From Fictibacillus macauensis ZFHKF-1 (GTDB lineage Bacteria > Bacillota > Bacilli > Bacillales > Fictibacillaceae), in the NCBI RefSeq assembly GCF_000269865.1, contig NZ_AKKV01000043.1, forward strand, positions 1-51,381: a stretch of DNA of 51,381 bases. Direction: 5' to 3'. Each line of letters starts with the position of its first letter. The stretch's first letter is position 1. The notes beneath the pieces are model-generated. The model was not told the origin of the DNA. It saw only the letters and a list, made by a program, of their open reading frames with translations, and did not search any database. Shown piece by piece: positions 23,807-31,524 of the stretch. The position numbers and the translations under genes were made by a program.

Positions 23807-24655
23807 ATGTCCACTCCCAATTGTTTAACACAAATTCGCTCTTCTTATGGTCAATTTTCCGAAAAAGAAAAGAAAATTGCCGATTATATGCTAGAGCATC
23901 CGCAAGATATTATTCATTCAAGTATTACAGAAGTGGCGGATCGACTTCAAGTGGCCGATGCTACGGTGTTTCGCTTTTGCAAACGTCTTGGCTACAAAGG
24001 CTTTCAAGCGTTTAAAATTGCGCTTGCCTCTGATGTCGTCGAACCATTACAAGATATTCATGAAACGATTGCACAAGATGATTCCAGCATTCAAATTGCG
24101 CAAAAAGTATTTCAATCCAACATTAGCACGCTAGAAGATACAAGACACGTATTAGATGAAAAAAATTTTCAGCTCGTCGTTGAAGCCTTGCTTGCTGCTC
24201 GCCGCATTGAATTTTTCGGTAATGGCGGCTCTGGCATTGTCGCGATGGATGCACATCATAAGTTTATCCGGACAGGCAAGCCGTCGATTGCGTATACAGA
24301 TACACATTTTCAATTAATGTCCGCTTCTCAATTAACCGCTGACGATGTGGCGGTCTTTATTTCTCACTCAGGTACAAATAAAGACTTACTACAAGTGATG
24401 AATGTCGCTAAAGAAGCAGGCTGTGTAACGATTTCGCTTACTGACTATGCGAAATCAGCTCTAAGTGAACGCGCTGACTTGTCGTTACACACTGTATCCA
24501 TTGAAACCGAATTCCGCTCAGAATCACTGTCATCCCGAATTGCACAGCTTAGTGTCATCGATGCGCTTTACGTCAACGTAATGATGAAACGACACGAACA
24601 ATCGAAAGCCTCGCTTCAACGAATGCGCTCCGCTATTTCCGAGAAGAAGTATTAA
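23807..24655 (+). CDS. MurR/RpiR-family transcriptional regulator, probable gluconate regulator
   Basis: RpiR-family proteins sense phosphosugars through a SIS domain and control sugar catabolism. The 282-residue product has an N-terminal helix-turn-helix domain (residues about 1-77: FSEKEKKIADYMLEHPQDII, VADATVFRFCKRLGYKGFQAFK) and a C-terminal SIS domain (about 120-250: EFFGNGGSGIVAMDAHHKF, DVAVFISHSGTNKDLLQVMNVAKEAG). The ATG at 23807 follows GAAAGGA. It is divergent from gnd, so 6-phosphogluconate is a likely effector. The stop overlaps the convergent HAD gene by 23 bases. Confidence 0.88.
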   Translation: MSTPNCLTQIRSSYGQFSEKEKKIADYMLEHPQDIIHSSITEVADRLQVADATVFRFCKRLGYKGFQAFKIALASDVVEPLQDIHETIAQDDSSIQIAQKVFQSNISTLEDTRHVLDEKNFQLVVEALLAARRIEFFGNGGSGIVAMDAHHKFIRTGKPSIAYTDTHFQLMSASQLTADDVAVFISHSGTNKDLLQVMNVAKEAGCVTISLTDYAKSALSERADLSLHTVSIETEFRSESLSSRIAQLSVIDALYVNVMMKRHEQSKASLQRMRSAISEKKY

Positions 24656-25301
24656 TTTCTACTAATCCACGCAAATTCCTAAACATATAATCAGGTGGCA
24701 GCCCAAGCTCTTCTCTAGGCTGCTTTCCTCGATTAATCCATGCCGTAGTAAATCCATAATTTTTTGCCCCAGAAACATCCCAACCATTGCTAGAAACAAA
24801 AATAATATCTTCTTTAGGTACTTGTACTGTTTGGTGAGCATGCGCATAGCTCGCCATAGTAGGCTTGTACGTTTGTATTTCATCAACACTAATCACATGA
24901 TCAAGAAATGGTGTCAGCTCAGCATGATGCAATAAAGCGTCTAACATATCGTGTGAGCCATTTGAAAAAACGGCGAGTGAGTGCGCAGACAGCGCCGTCA
25001 GTACCTCTTGTACTTCTTCAAACGGTGCCACTTCAACATATGCCTTCATCACGTGCTGCTGCGCTTCCTCACACCACGTTTCTCCACAAGCAGCTACTGC
25101 ATAGTGAAACGCCTCTTCAGTGATCCGTAAAAAAGGTTCATAGCGTCCCATTAATTGCCGCAACTGCGCATATTCAATTTGCTTTTGCCGCCAAATTTGA
25201 CTCATTTGTGTTCCCTTACCAGGAAAATACTTATCACACGCCTCTTTCAGCGCATACACATCAAAAAGCGTGCCATACACATCAAAAACAAAAGCTTTCA
25301 T
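24633..25301 (-). CDS. HAD-superfamily hydrolase, haloacid dehalogenase type II-like
   Basis: A 222-residue HAD protein with nucleophile Asp7 in FVFDVYGTLFD, motif II AVFSNGSHDML, the motif III Lys in IQTYKPTMASY, and the acidic motif IV FVSSNGWDVSGAKNYGF. This pattern is close to L-2-haloacid dehalogenases, although the physiological substrate of such Bacillus homologues is unknown. The ATG follows GAAAGGGG. The last 23 bases overlap the 3' end of the RpiR-type gene on the other strand. It borders the repeat-rich intergenic region on its upstream side. Confidence 0.85.
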   Translation of the reverse strand: MKAFVFDVYGTLFDVYALKEACDKYFPGKGTQMSQIWRQKQIEYAQLRQLMGRYEPFLRITEEAFHYAVAACGETWCEEAQQHVMKAYVEVAPFEEVQEVLTALSAHSLAVFSNGSHDMLDALLHHAELTPFLDHVISVDEIQTYKPTMASYAHAHQTVQVPKEDIIFVSSNGWDVSGAKNYGFTTAWINRGKQPREELGLPPDYMFRNLRGLVEINTSSRK

Positions 25302-25539
25302 CCCGACGCCCCTTTCTTACTGCATTCACTTATTTTGTATTACCCACCCTAATGCGGCCTCAATCCAGGAAAAAACTGTATACATTTCGTGCGCTGATTA
25401 GATTAGGGGAGCGGTGCTGCAATAGAGCGCGCAAAACTTAATACCTCCTCTGTTTTGTGGTGTAGTTGGAAGCTTGGCTGCTGATATTTTTTGATGCCTT
25501 GCACGTATTGTTTGCGTGGGGATCGGGTGCTGTTGGGTG
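25302..25539. other. Intergenic region between the HAD gene and the repeat arrays
   Basis: No supported gene. It should hold the HAD promoter. The single GCGCGC at about 25425 and G-rich stretch near 25510-25540 look like the fading edge of the repeat region. Confidence 0.4.
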
Positions 25540-25660
25540 GGAACTATTTTGAGCTGTGCGGGAATGAGCGCAAACGGTCATGCTCAGTGCGGGATTTGGG
25601 TGCTCTGGGGGGCGAACTATTTGAGCTTTGCGGGAATGCTCTTGTGAGCGAACCTCTCTT
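25540..25660. repeat. Degenerate copy of the 21-bp repeat array
   Basis: Partial units such as TGCGGGAAT, TGCGGGATTTGGGTGCTC, GGGGCGAAC and TGTGAGCGAAC recur with roughly 20-base spacing and are joined to the same downstream module as the intact arrays. This looks like a decayed array. Confidence 0.55.
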
Positions 25661-25662
25661 AT

Positions 25663-25785
25663 CACGATAATTGAAGAGCTTAGCAGCTATTTTTACTCGT
25701 TTTTTTGATGATTTTGAGGGCTTGGCTCTTCATTTGCTCTCTTTTTCATCTCTGGCATACGTTGTTGAGGGCAATTTGGATGCTC
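25663..25785. repeat. T-rich module, copy 1, between degenerate array and array 1
   Basis: About 123 bp nearly identical to 25931-26054 (GAGCTTAGCAGCTATTTTTA, then a T-rich tract, then GAGGGCTTGGCTCTTCATTT). Together module and array form a duplicated unit of 269 bp. Confidence 0.85.
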
Positions 25786-25922
25786 TGCGCGCGAACTGCC
25801 CCGGTCTGCGCGCGAATCAGGCGTTCCTGCGCGCGAACCGCCCCGGTCTGCGCGCGAATCGAGGGCTCCTGCGCGCGAACTGCCCTAGTCTGCGCGCGAA
25901 TTGGATGCTCTTGTGCGCGAAC
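25786..25922. repeat. 21-bp tandem repeat array 1 (7 units)
   Basis: Core TGCGCGCGAA begins at 25786, 25807, 25828, 25849, 25870, 25891 and 25912 (last unit TGTGCGCGAA): exact 21-base spacing. The 11-base spacers alternate between a C-rich type (CTGCCCCGGTC) and a G-rich type (TCGAGGGCTCC). All reading frames on both strands give heptapeptide repeats, so coding is unlikely. Confidence 0.93.
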
Positions 25923-25930
25923 CTCTCTTT

Positions 25931-26054
25931 TCACGATTATCGAAGAGCTTAGCAGCTATTTTTACTCGTTTTTTTCATAATTTTGAGGGCTTGGCTCTTC
26001 ATTTGCTCTCTTTTTCATCTCTGGCATACGTTGTTGAGGGCAATTTGGATGCTC
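25931..26054. repeat. T-rich module, copy 2, between arrays 1 and 2
   Basis: Near-identical copy of 25663-25785, starting CACGATTATCGAAGAGCTTA and ending GGGCAATTTGGATGCTC. It begins with a short AGCT-TAGC-AGCT hairpin followed by a T-rich tract, which is terminator-like on the plus strand. Confidence 0.85.
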
Positions 26055-26190
26055 TGCGCGCGAATCAGGGGTTCCTGCGCGCGAACTGCCCCGGTCTGCG
26101 CGCGAATCGGGGGTTCCTGCGCGCGAATCGAGGGCTCCTGCGCGCGAACTGCCCTGCTCTGCGCGCGAATCGGACCCTCCTGCGCGCGAT
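26055..26190. repeat. 21-bp tandem repeat array 2 (7 units)
   Basis: Core TGCGCGCGA begins at 26055, 26076, 26097, 26118, 26139, 26160 and 26181, again exactly 21 apart. Spacers differ in order from array 1, so arrays diverge by unit shuffling. CCCCG (26089-26093) and CGGGG (26108-26112) flank one core and can pair. Confidence 0.93.
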
Positions 26191-26233
26191 CCACTCTTTT
26201 CACAGAGTTTACTCCGGGTGTTAGTGACTTCAC

Positions 26234-26276
26234 ATAAAAAAATGGCTTCACCACCACAATCGATGATGAAGCCATT
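26234..26276 (-). terminator. Terminator of ywlG
   Basis: Perfect stem AATGGCTTCA / TGAAGCCATT with a 16-base loop and a T7 run on the minus strand, seven bases after the ywlG stop. Confidence 0.85.
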
Positions 26277-26282
26277 ATAAGT

Positions 26283-26855
26283 TTAAAAACAGCGAATATC
26301 TTCACGTGAAGGATAAACTGCACGCTCGCCACCAATTAGCTTCGGGCGTGTTTTTGCTAAATTCACATGTGCTTCGCCAACTTTTTTTACTTCGCTTCGC
26401 ACAGGGACGGCTACATGCTTTAAATGCATGCCGATCAATGTATCACCGATGTCCATTCCTGCATCCGCCTTAATATACTCAACAATGACAGGGTCTTTAA
26501 AATGATGAAACGCATACGTCGCAAGCGCACCGCCTGCTGAACGAGCTGGCACGACTCGAACTTCCTCATAGCCGAAGCGTTCTGCTGTTTCCCTTTCTAC
26601 GACGAGCGCTCGATTTAAGTGCTCACAACATTGAAAAGCAACGACAACTCCAGTTTCTTCTAGAAAAGCGGCAACACCATTAAATAACGCTTGGGCAACT
26701 TCCATCGTCCCTGATGTTCCAATCACTCCGCCCGTTACTTCACTCGTGCTCGCCCCGACTACAAGCAACTTTCCGCGTTGTAGCTTCGCTTGCTTTTGTA
26801 ATTCGGATAATGCATGATAGACCTGCTTTTCTACAGTTTGTAGCTGGTCGTTCAT
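26283..26855 (-). CDS. ywlG: UPF0340/TIGR01440 family protein YwlG
   Basis: A 190-residue cytoplasmic protein of the conserved UPF0340 family, whose function is not established. Visible family stretches are [50 protein letters not shown] and [19 protein letters not shown]. Start ATG at 26855 has AAGGGA about 11 bases upstream. It follows rpiB by 42 bases, as in B. subtilis (rpiB/ywlF-ywlG). The rpiB partner and the GTSG loop suggest, without proof, a sugar-phosphate link. Confidence 0.9.
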   Translation of the reverse strand: MNDQLQTVEKQVYHALSELQKQAKLQRGKLLVVGASTSEVTGGVIGTSGTMEVAQALFNGVAAFLEETGVVVAFQCCEHLNRALVVERETAERFGYEEVRVVPARSAGGALATYAFHHFKDPVIVEYIKADAGMDIGDTLIGMHLKHVAVPVRSEVKKVGEAHVNLAKTRPKLIGGERAVYPSREDIRCF

Positions 26856-26897
26856 TTCCTCAATCGTCCCTTCTTGTCCTAAGGCTTCAATCGTACG

Positions 26898-27335
26898 TTA
26901 CGCTTCATAAGCCGTAATCTTGTCCACACGTCGGCCATGACGGCCACCTTCGTATTCTGTCGTCAGCCACACTTTTGCAATTTCCAACGCAAGGCCTGGA
27001 CCAATAATACGTTCTCCCATCGCTAGCACGTTGCTATCATTATGTTCGCGCGTTGCTTTTGCGCTGAATAAATCGTGTACGAGTGCACAACGAATGCCTT
27101 TTACTTTATTAGCGGCTATACTCATTCCTATGCCTGTACCACAAAGTAATATGCCACGATCGGCTTCTTTCTTTGCAACCATTTCAGCAACAGGAATGGC
27201 AAAATCAGGATAGTCAACGGAGCTGTCGCACTCACAACCTGCATCGATGACTTCTATTCCCATCTCTTTCATCATATCCGAAATTTCTCGTCTTAAATCA
27301 ATGCCTGCGTGATCTGAACCAATTGCTACTTTCAT
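26898..27335 (-). CDS. rpiB: Ribose-5-phosphate isomerase B
   Basis: RpiB interconverts ribose-5-phosphate and ribulose-5-phosphate. The 145-residue product shows VAIGSDHAGIDLRREI at the N-terminus, DYPDFAIPVAE, and the active-site loop GILLCGTGIGMSIAANKVKGIRCAL with the base Cys and anion-hole Gly residues; HNDSNVLAMGERI is the second phosphate-site motif. I chose the ATG at 27335; a GTG nine bases upstream overlaps the GAGGGG site. It supplies the step after gnd in the pentose phosphate pathway. Confidence 0.95.
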   Translation of the reverse strand: MKVAIGSDHAGIDLRREISDMMKEMGIEVIDAGCECDSSVDYPDFAIPVAEMVAKKEADRGILLCGTGIGMSIAANKVKGIRCALVHDLFSAKATREHNDSNVLAMGERIIGPGLALEIAKVWLTTEYEGGRHGRRVDKITAYEA

Positions 27336-27401
27336 GGAGCACACCCCTCAATCTATATAGTTTCATTTTAAAACGATTCCTAGTGTCTTTCAACTTATGT
27401 T

Positions 27402-28022
27402 TTATAGTTTGTTCATCAGCTTTAAAATCAGTTGTTCTAATTCATTGCGCGTCTCGCGGTAATAAGCTAAGCCTTGTCCGAATGGATCGATCACATCAAA
27501 AGACCCTTGCTGCCCTTCTAGCTCAGAAATCTTTGCTTCATATGGCGCAATGGCTTGTAGGAATTGTTGCTGTATCTGTTCTTTTTCCGTATCATCTGCT
27601 CTTTGCCACTTGAATCCATACAGTGCTCGTTGCAGCTCAATCTCTGCATAAGCTGCTCGTAACTCTGCTTCATCCTTTTCTTTTCCCGGCACATCTTCTG
27701 CGAGAAATTCCTTTAATGTAAACACGCGCTCACGCTCTTTTGGATAGAGACTGGCTAGCGTTTCTTTATGTTGTTCAGTCATCGTTAAAACGAAATCCGC
27801 CCACTGCACTAATTCTTGCGAAATTCGCTGTGATGAATGGTCCATTGCTATCCCTTGCTCTTGTATGGCTTGCTCGGCATATTCACTCGCTTCCATCCCT
27901 TCAGCCGCATAAACGCCCGCTGATTTCACGAGAAAACGCTCCCCACCGTGATGCTTTAATAGGGCTTCTGCCATCGGACTGCGACACGTATTACCTGTAC
28001 ATACAAATACAATTTTTTTCAT
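27402..28022 (-). CDS. ywlE: Low-molecular-weight protein arginine phosphatase YwlE, with an internal insert
   Basis: YwlE removes phosphate from arginine in proteins marked by McsB and so reverses the Clp protein-quality tag. The signature FVCTGNTCRSPMAEA holds nucleophile Cys8 and Arg14, with Thr12 at the position that favours phosphoarginine. The general acid Asp lies in VIDPFGQ near residue 179. At 206 residues it is about 55 longer than B. subtilis YwlE; the extra charged helical segment lies at about 112-174, just before the DPFG loop. The ATG follows AAGGAGATG. Neighbours rpiB and mntP are as in B. subtilis. Confidence 0.9.
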   Translation of the reverse strand: MKKIVFVCTGNTCRSPMAEALLKHHGGERFLVKSAGVYAAEGMEASEYAEQAIQEQGIAMDHSSQRISQELVQWADFVLTMTEQHKETLASLYPKERERVFTLKEFLAEDVPGKEKDEAELRAAYAEIELQRALYGFKWQRADDTEKEQIQQQFLQAIAPYEAKISELEGQQGSFDVIDPFGQGLAYYRETRNELEQLILKLMNKL

Positions 28023-28105
28023 CCCACATCTCCTTATTTCAAAGATCCGCTCTCTTCTCTTGATTGTAAATAGGTAAGCAAAAGAAAGTCAAAAGAAAGC
28101 TCATC

Positions 28106-28663
28106 TTAAATAGGAAATAAAAGCTTCGCGCCAAAAGCTAGAAGAATGACACCACCAAGCGCCTCACTATATGGACCTAACCAGCCTTGTACTTTTTTTC
28201 CAAGCAAAAGGCCACCCCACGTCAGCAACATGCTCATCATGCCAAACATAGCAATCGTTAAAAGTGTGCGTGCTCCGTAAATACCGAGACTTAACCCCAC
28301 CGAAAAACTATCTAAACTTGCACTAACCGCAAAAACGATAAGCCCAAAACCAACAGGCGTAACAAAAGGTTCCGCTCCGGCTTTAAATGAGGATACAATC
28401 ATTTGCATACCGAGTAGTAACAATAAGCCACCACCAATCATGATTGCAATGCCACCGAAATGAACGGATAGTTGCTTTCCTAGAAGTAAGCCGGCAAGTG
28501 GCATGCCAATGTGAAAAAGACCTATAACAATTCCAATTTTCATAATTTGTCGGAGTCGTAACCGCAGCATTCCCATCCCTAATCCAATGGAGAACGCATC
28601 CATACCAAGCGCAAATGCCATCAGCCAAAGTGTAAGCCACTCTCCGATTGTTGCTGAACTCAT
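28106..28663 (-). CDS. mntP: Manganese efflux pump MntP
   Basis: MntP exports Mn(II). The 185-residue product has six membrane helices in two related halves, each with the family motif: [14 protein letters not shown] near residue 20 and [14 protein letters not shown] near residue 115, whose Asp residues are needed in homologues. The ATG follows GGGGGGAGA. No yybP-ykoY manganese riboswitch is visible upstream; instead there is a short AGTACAA/TTGTACT inverted repeat. Confidence 0.92.
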   Translation of the reverse strand: MSSATIGEWLTLWLMAFALGMDAFSIGLGMGMLRLRLRQIMKIGIVIGLFHIGMPLAGLLLGKQLSVHFGGIAIMIGGGLLLLLGMQMIVSSFKAGAEPFVTPVGFGLIVFAVSASLDSFSVGLSLGIYGARTLLTIAMFGMMSMLLTWGGLLLGKKVQGWLGPYSEALGGVILLAFGAKLLFPI

Positions 28664-28685
28664 GTCTTCTCCCCCCTATTGCCTT

Positions 28686-28712
28686 AGTACAACCTATGCT
28701 GCGGCTTGTACT
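28686..28712. repeat. Inverted repeat upstream of mntP
   Basis: Perfect AGTACAA / TTGTACT arms with a 13-base spacer, 23 bases before the mntP start. It could be an operator or an mRNA hairpin; no known site is recognised. Confidence 0.4.
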
Positions 28713-28761
28713 GTTAGAATCAGGAAGATTAGGGGGTCCTCCCACCTATTTGTACACACAA

Positions 28762-28773
28762 TTTTCGACAAAG
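28762..28773 (-). promoter_or_regulatory. Spo0A (0A) box upstream of the PAS kinase gene
   Basis: TTTTCGACAAAG reads CTTTGTCGAAAA on the minus strand and contains a perfect TGTCGAA core with flanks that fit the extended 0A box. It lies 66 bases before the kinase start. Confidence 0.55.
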
Positions 28774-28835
28774 GCAGGGATATGGTTTTTTTTAACGTAA
28801 ATGTAATATATAAGGCTTGCAACGGAGGGGACACA

Positions 28836-31031
28836 ATGATGGCGGATGATAAACAATCGACGCTCCCACACGTCGTTAACTATACAAAGAATAAAGAACA
28901 TATGCGGTTAACTTCTCAACAAAATATGACGTTTACGTTCGTTAAAGAAAACGGCGTATTTACCGTAACCGAATGTAAAGGAGCGCTGGCCTCCTCACTT
29001 GGCTATGAGCGCGATCAAGTAATCGGTAAAACATTGCATGAGCTCTTTCCTAAAAAGCTCGCAGATTTTAAAGCGACGTGCTATGAGCGCGCTTGGCAAG
29101 GCGAGGTCATGACGTATGAGGCCGAGCTCAATGACGTTCCCTTTCTCGTAGTATTAAGTCCGATTTTTGAAGGGGGTCATGTCATTGAAGTCCATGGCAT
29201 GAGCATTGATCTTATTCAACGCGTCACAATGGAAAAACAACTAGAGGAAAGTGAGCAACGCTTTCGTTCCTTAATGGAGCATAATATCGATGCCCTATTT
29301 TCGTTAGATCTTACGGGCACCTTTACGTCGGTAAACGAAGCAGCTACTCACTTAACAGGCTTTACTGAGGAAGAGCTACTGCAAATGTCTTTTTATCCAT
29401 TAATGGTGGATGCCGTTCATTTTCCAAGTCGCTTTCGGAAGGCGCTCGCAACCGCTTCTGGCACCTATGATGTAAAACTCAGACGAAAAGATGGAGAAGT
29501 TCGGCTCGTTAACTTAACGCTAACACCCATTATTGTTGAAGAAGAAACACTCGGTATGTATTGCATTTGTAAAGATATTACAGAACGGAAGCGCCAAGAA
29601 GCCGAATTGCGTGAAACGAAAGAGCTACTCGAAACTTTATTTGCTCATTCTGCAGACATGATTTTTATCTATGATTTCGATAAGCGATCTATTACTTTAA
29701 ATACAGCTTTTGAAGAGACGTTTGGATGGAGTAGCGATGAGTTACAGCAATGGCAAAGCCCCATTCTTCCTTTTGTTGTCGAGGAAGGATTAACGGAGTA
29801 TTGGAAGATGCTAGAGACCGTAAAAGCAGGTCAACCTATTAAAGGCTATGAAATGGTATGTCGCCGCAAAGACGGCTCGCTTTTAAATACAAGTATTACG
29901 TTGTTTCCCTTATTTGATCAAGATGGTCGCGCCTATGCTTACTCGGGTATTTCGCGTGATATTACCGAAAAAAAGGCACAAGAAAAAGCGCTCGTTGCCT
30001 CAGAGGAAAAGTATCGGATCATTGCTGAGAATACGACCGATTTAATTGCCTCCGTTAACAAGCAAGGTTTCTTGACCTATTTATCGCCTTCACATCAAAC
30101 GATTCTTGGCGCGGATCCACACGTCTATAACCATACGTATGCGATTTCCTACATTCATCCGGATGATCAGGAGCGGGTGCGCATGATCACCTGTCAAAGT
30201 ATCAATGACGGGGAGCCCTTTAAATTTGAAGCACGCTGGCAGCATCAGCAAACGAAAGAATTTTTTCTACTAGAAACGAGTGCCACGCCGATCGTTGGAC
30301 CTCATGGCCAAATTGATGGCATTGTCGTCGTTTCCCGTGATTTAACAGAGCGCATACGCACAGAAGAGATGTTGCGTAAGTCAGATAAATTATCGATGCT
30401 CGGTCAGTTGGCTGCAGGAGTTGCTCACGAAATTCGCAATCCACTAACGAGTATTAAAGGCTTTCTCCAATTACTAGAATCACGAGCCGAGGAGCATCTC
30501 GATTATTATACGATTATGCTCTCTGAAATTGATCGCATAAATACGATCGTAAGTGAATTTATGGTTCTTGCTAAACCACAAGCGATGAGCTTCGTCCCTA
30601 CGAATATTACTGAACTCATGAAACATGTCATTTCGTTGATCGAAACGCAAGCCATTTTAAAAAATGTGCAAATTCATTATTCTGCTGAAACAGGTCTTCC
30701 TCTCGTTTCTAGCGCCGATAATCAGCTAAAGCAAGTGTTTATTAATCTATTAAAAAATGCAATTGAAGCCATGCCAACTGGCGGCAATATTTGGATTACT
30801 GTCATTAGGGATCACGATCAGCTCGTTATCTCTTTTCGAGACGAAGGTTGTGGCATTCCCGAAGAACGCCTTGCCTCGCTCGGTGAACCGTTTTATACAA
30901 CGAAAGAAAAAGGAACTGGCCTTGGCCTGATGGTGTGCTTTAAAATTATTGAAAATCATGGTGGCAAAATACATGTCACAAGCACGCTCGGAAAAGGCAG
31001 TAAATTTACCGTCCTCCTCCCGATCGATTAG
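28836..31031 (+). CDS. Four-PAS-domain sporulation-type sensor histidine kinase
   Basis: A 731-residue soluble kinase with no membrane helices. There are four PAS domains at about residues 30-140, 150-265 (EQRFRSLMEHNIDALFSLD), 270-385 (LLETLFAHSADMIFIYD, closed by a PAC motif YSGISRDITEKK) and 390-505 (EKYRIIAENTTDLIASV). HisKA follows with His531 in GVAHEIRNPLTSIKGFLQLL, then HATPase_c with N box NLLKNAIEA, DEGCGIPEE, GEPFYTTKEKGTGLGL. The phosphoacceptor region is that of the KinA-E/KinB class that phosphorylates Spo0F, and spo0F lies in this window. The ATG follows GGAGGGG. No response regulator is adjacent. Target choice is inferred. Confidence 0.88.
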   Translation: MMADDKQSTLPHVVNYTKNKEHMRLTSQQNMTFTFVKENGVFTVTECKGALASSLGYERDQVIGKTLHELFPKKLADFKATCYERAWQGEVMTYEAELNDVPFLVVLSPIFEGGHVIEVHGMSIDLIQRVTMEKQLEESEQRFRSLMEHNIDALFSLDLTGTFTSVNEAATHLTGFTEEELLQMSFYPLMVDAVHFPSRFRKALATASGTYDVKLRRKDGEVRLVNLTLTPIIVEEETLGMYCICKDITERKRQEAELRETKELLETLFAHSADMIFIYDFDKRSITLNTAFEETFGWSSDELQQWQSPILPFVVEEGLTEYWKMLETVKAGQPIKGYEMVCRRKDGSLLNTSITLFPLFDQDGRAYAYSGISRDITEKKAQEKALVASEEKYRIIAENTTDLIASVNKQGFLTYLSPSHQTILGADPHVYNHTYAISYIHPDDQERVRMITCQSINDGEPFKFEARWQHQQTKEFFLLETSATPIVGPHGQIDGIVVVSRDLTERIRTEEMLRKSDKLSMLGQLAAGVAHEIRNPLTSIKGFLQLLESRAEEHLDYYTIMLSEIDRINTIVSEFMVLAKPQAMSFVPTNITELMKHVISLIETQAILKNVQIHYSAETGLPLVSSADNQLKQVFINLLKNAIEAMPTGGNIWITVIRDHDQLVISFRDEGCGIPEERLASLGEPFYTTKEKGTGLGLMVCFKIIENHGGKIHVTSTLGKGSKFTVLLPID

Positions 31032-31212
31032 GGAAAGTGGGCGGTTGACCTTGTTTGATTGCGGGAGATCACCAAGAACGAACGGACCTTCTCGTTTCTT
31101 TTTCTCCATTTATTGGAGCTAAAACAGCGCTCTTTTATCTGTTTTTTCTAAAATCGAAATAGACAGTCTTTCGTTCTTTGTGTAGAATCGAAGTACATAA
31201 CCATCATTTTTT
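31032..31212. other. Intergenic region between the kinase and the cobalamin riboswitch
   Basis: Contains a weak terminator-like AACGA/TCGTT hairpin followed by TCTTTTTCT at about 31078-31106. It must also hold the promoter for the cbi operon, which I cannot place. Confidence 0.35.
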
Positions 31213-31374
31213 TATAGGTGTTGTATTGAAAAATACAGCTTAAAAGGGAAGTTTGGTGTAATTCCAACACGGTTCCCGCCACTGTAAATCTGAGCTGCTT
31301 GCGAGATGCCACTGTCTGACTATAGATGGGAAGGCGTAAGCAGTGTTGACGATGAGTCAGGAGACCTGCCTATA
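31213..31374 (+). ncRNA. Cobalamin (B12) riboswitch aptamer
   Basis: The conserved elements appear in order: the P1 arm TATAGGTG, AAAAGGGAAGTTTGGTGTAA, the B12-box CCCGCCACTGTAAATCTG, a GCCACTGTC/GGGAAGGCG arm, and the 3' end GAGTCAGGAGACCTGCC. P1 closes between TATAGG (31213-31218) and CCTATA (31369-31374). It precedes cobalt uptake genes, the expected target of B12 feedback. A second TATAGGTGTG at 31399 could compete for the P1 3' arm. Confidence 0.95.
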
Positions 31375-31462
31375 GAAGAAGCAATGCGACCTACGGGATA
31401 TAGGTGTGTTTACTAAATGTAGTCTGTACTGACTTTGCACAGTACTCTATTTTACATGTGAG

Positions 31463-31495
31463 CATCTATCTCTTTTTGAGGTCAGATGTTTTTTT
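31463..31495 (+). terminator. Expression-platform terminator of the B12 riboswitch
   Basis: Stem CATCT / AGATG extended internally by CTC/GAG, followed by seven T (31489-31495), between the aptamer and cbiM. It fits termination when adenosylcobalamin is bound. Confidence 0.6.
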
Positions 31496-31524
31496 GTGTT
31501 GTAAAAAACAAGGAGGAATGACTG

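Noticed and set aside
25786-26190. CRISPR array
   Set aside because: The conserved core is only about 10 bases, spacers are 11 bases and of two recurring types, the period is 21 bases, and no cas genes are present.
25671-26335. Open frames on both strands reading heptapeptide repeats such as LRANRGL or IRAQTGAV
   Set aside because: A 21-bp repeat without stops leaves several frames open on both strands at once. None has a ribosome site or a recognised domain, so these are by-products of the repeat rather than genes.
28587-28835. N-terminal extension of the PAS kinase into the mntP region
   Set aside because: It runs antisense through mntP and a likely promoter region; GGAGGGG just before 28836 marks the start.
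28664-28835. yybP-ykoY manganese riboswitch upstream of mntP
   Set aside because: None of the conserved loop motifs is visible; only a short inverted repeat is present.
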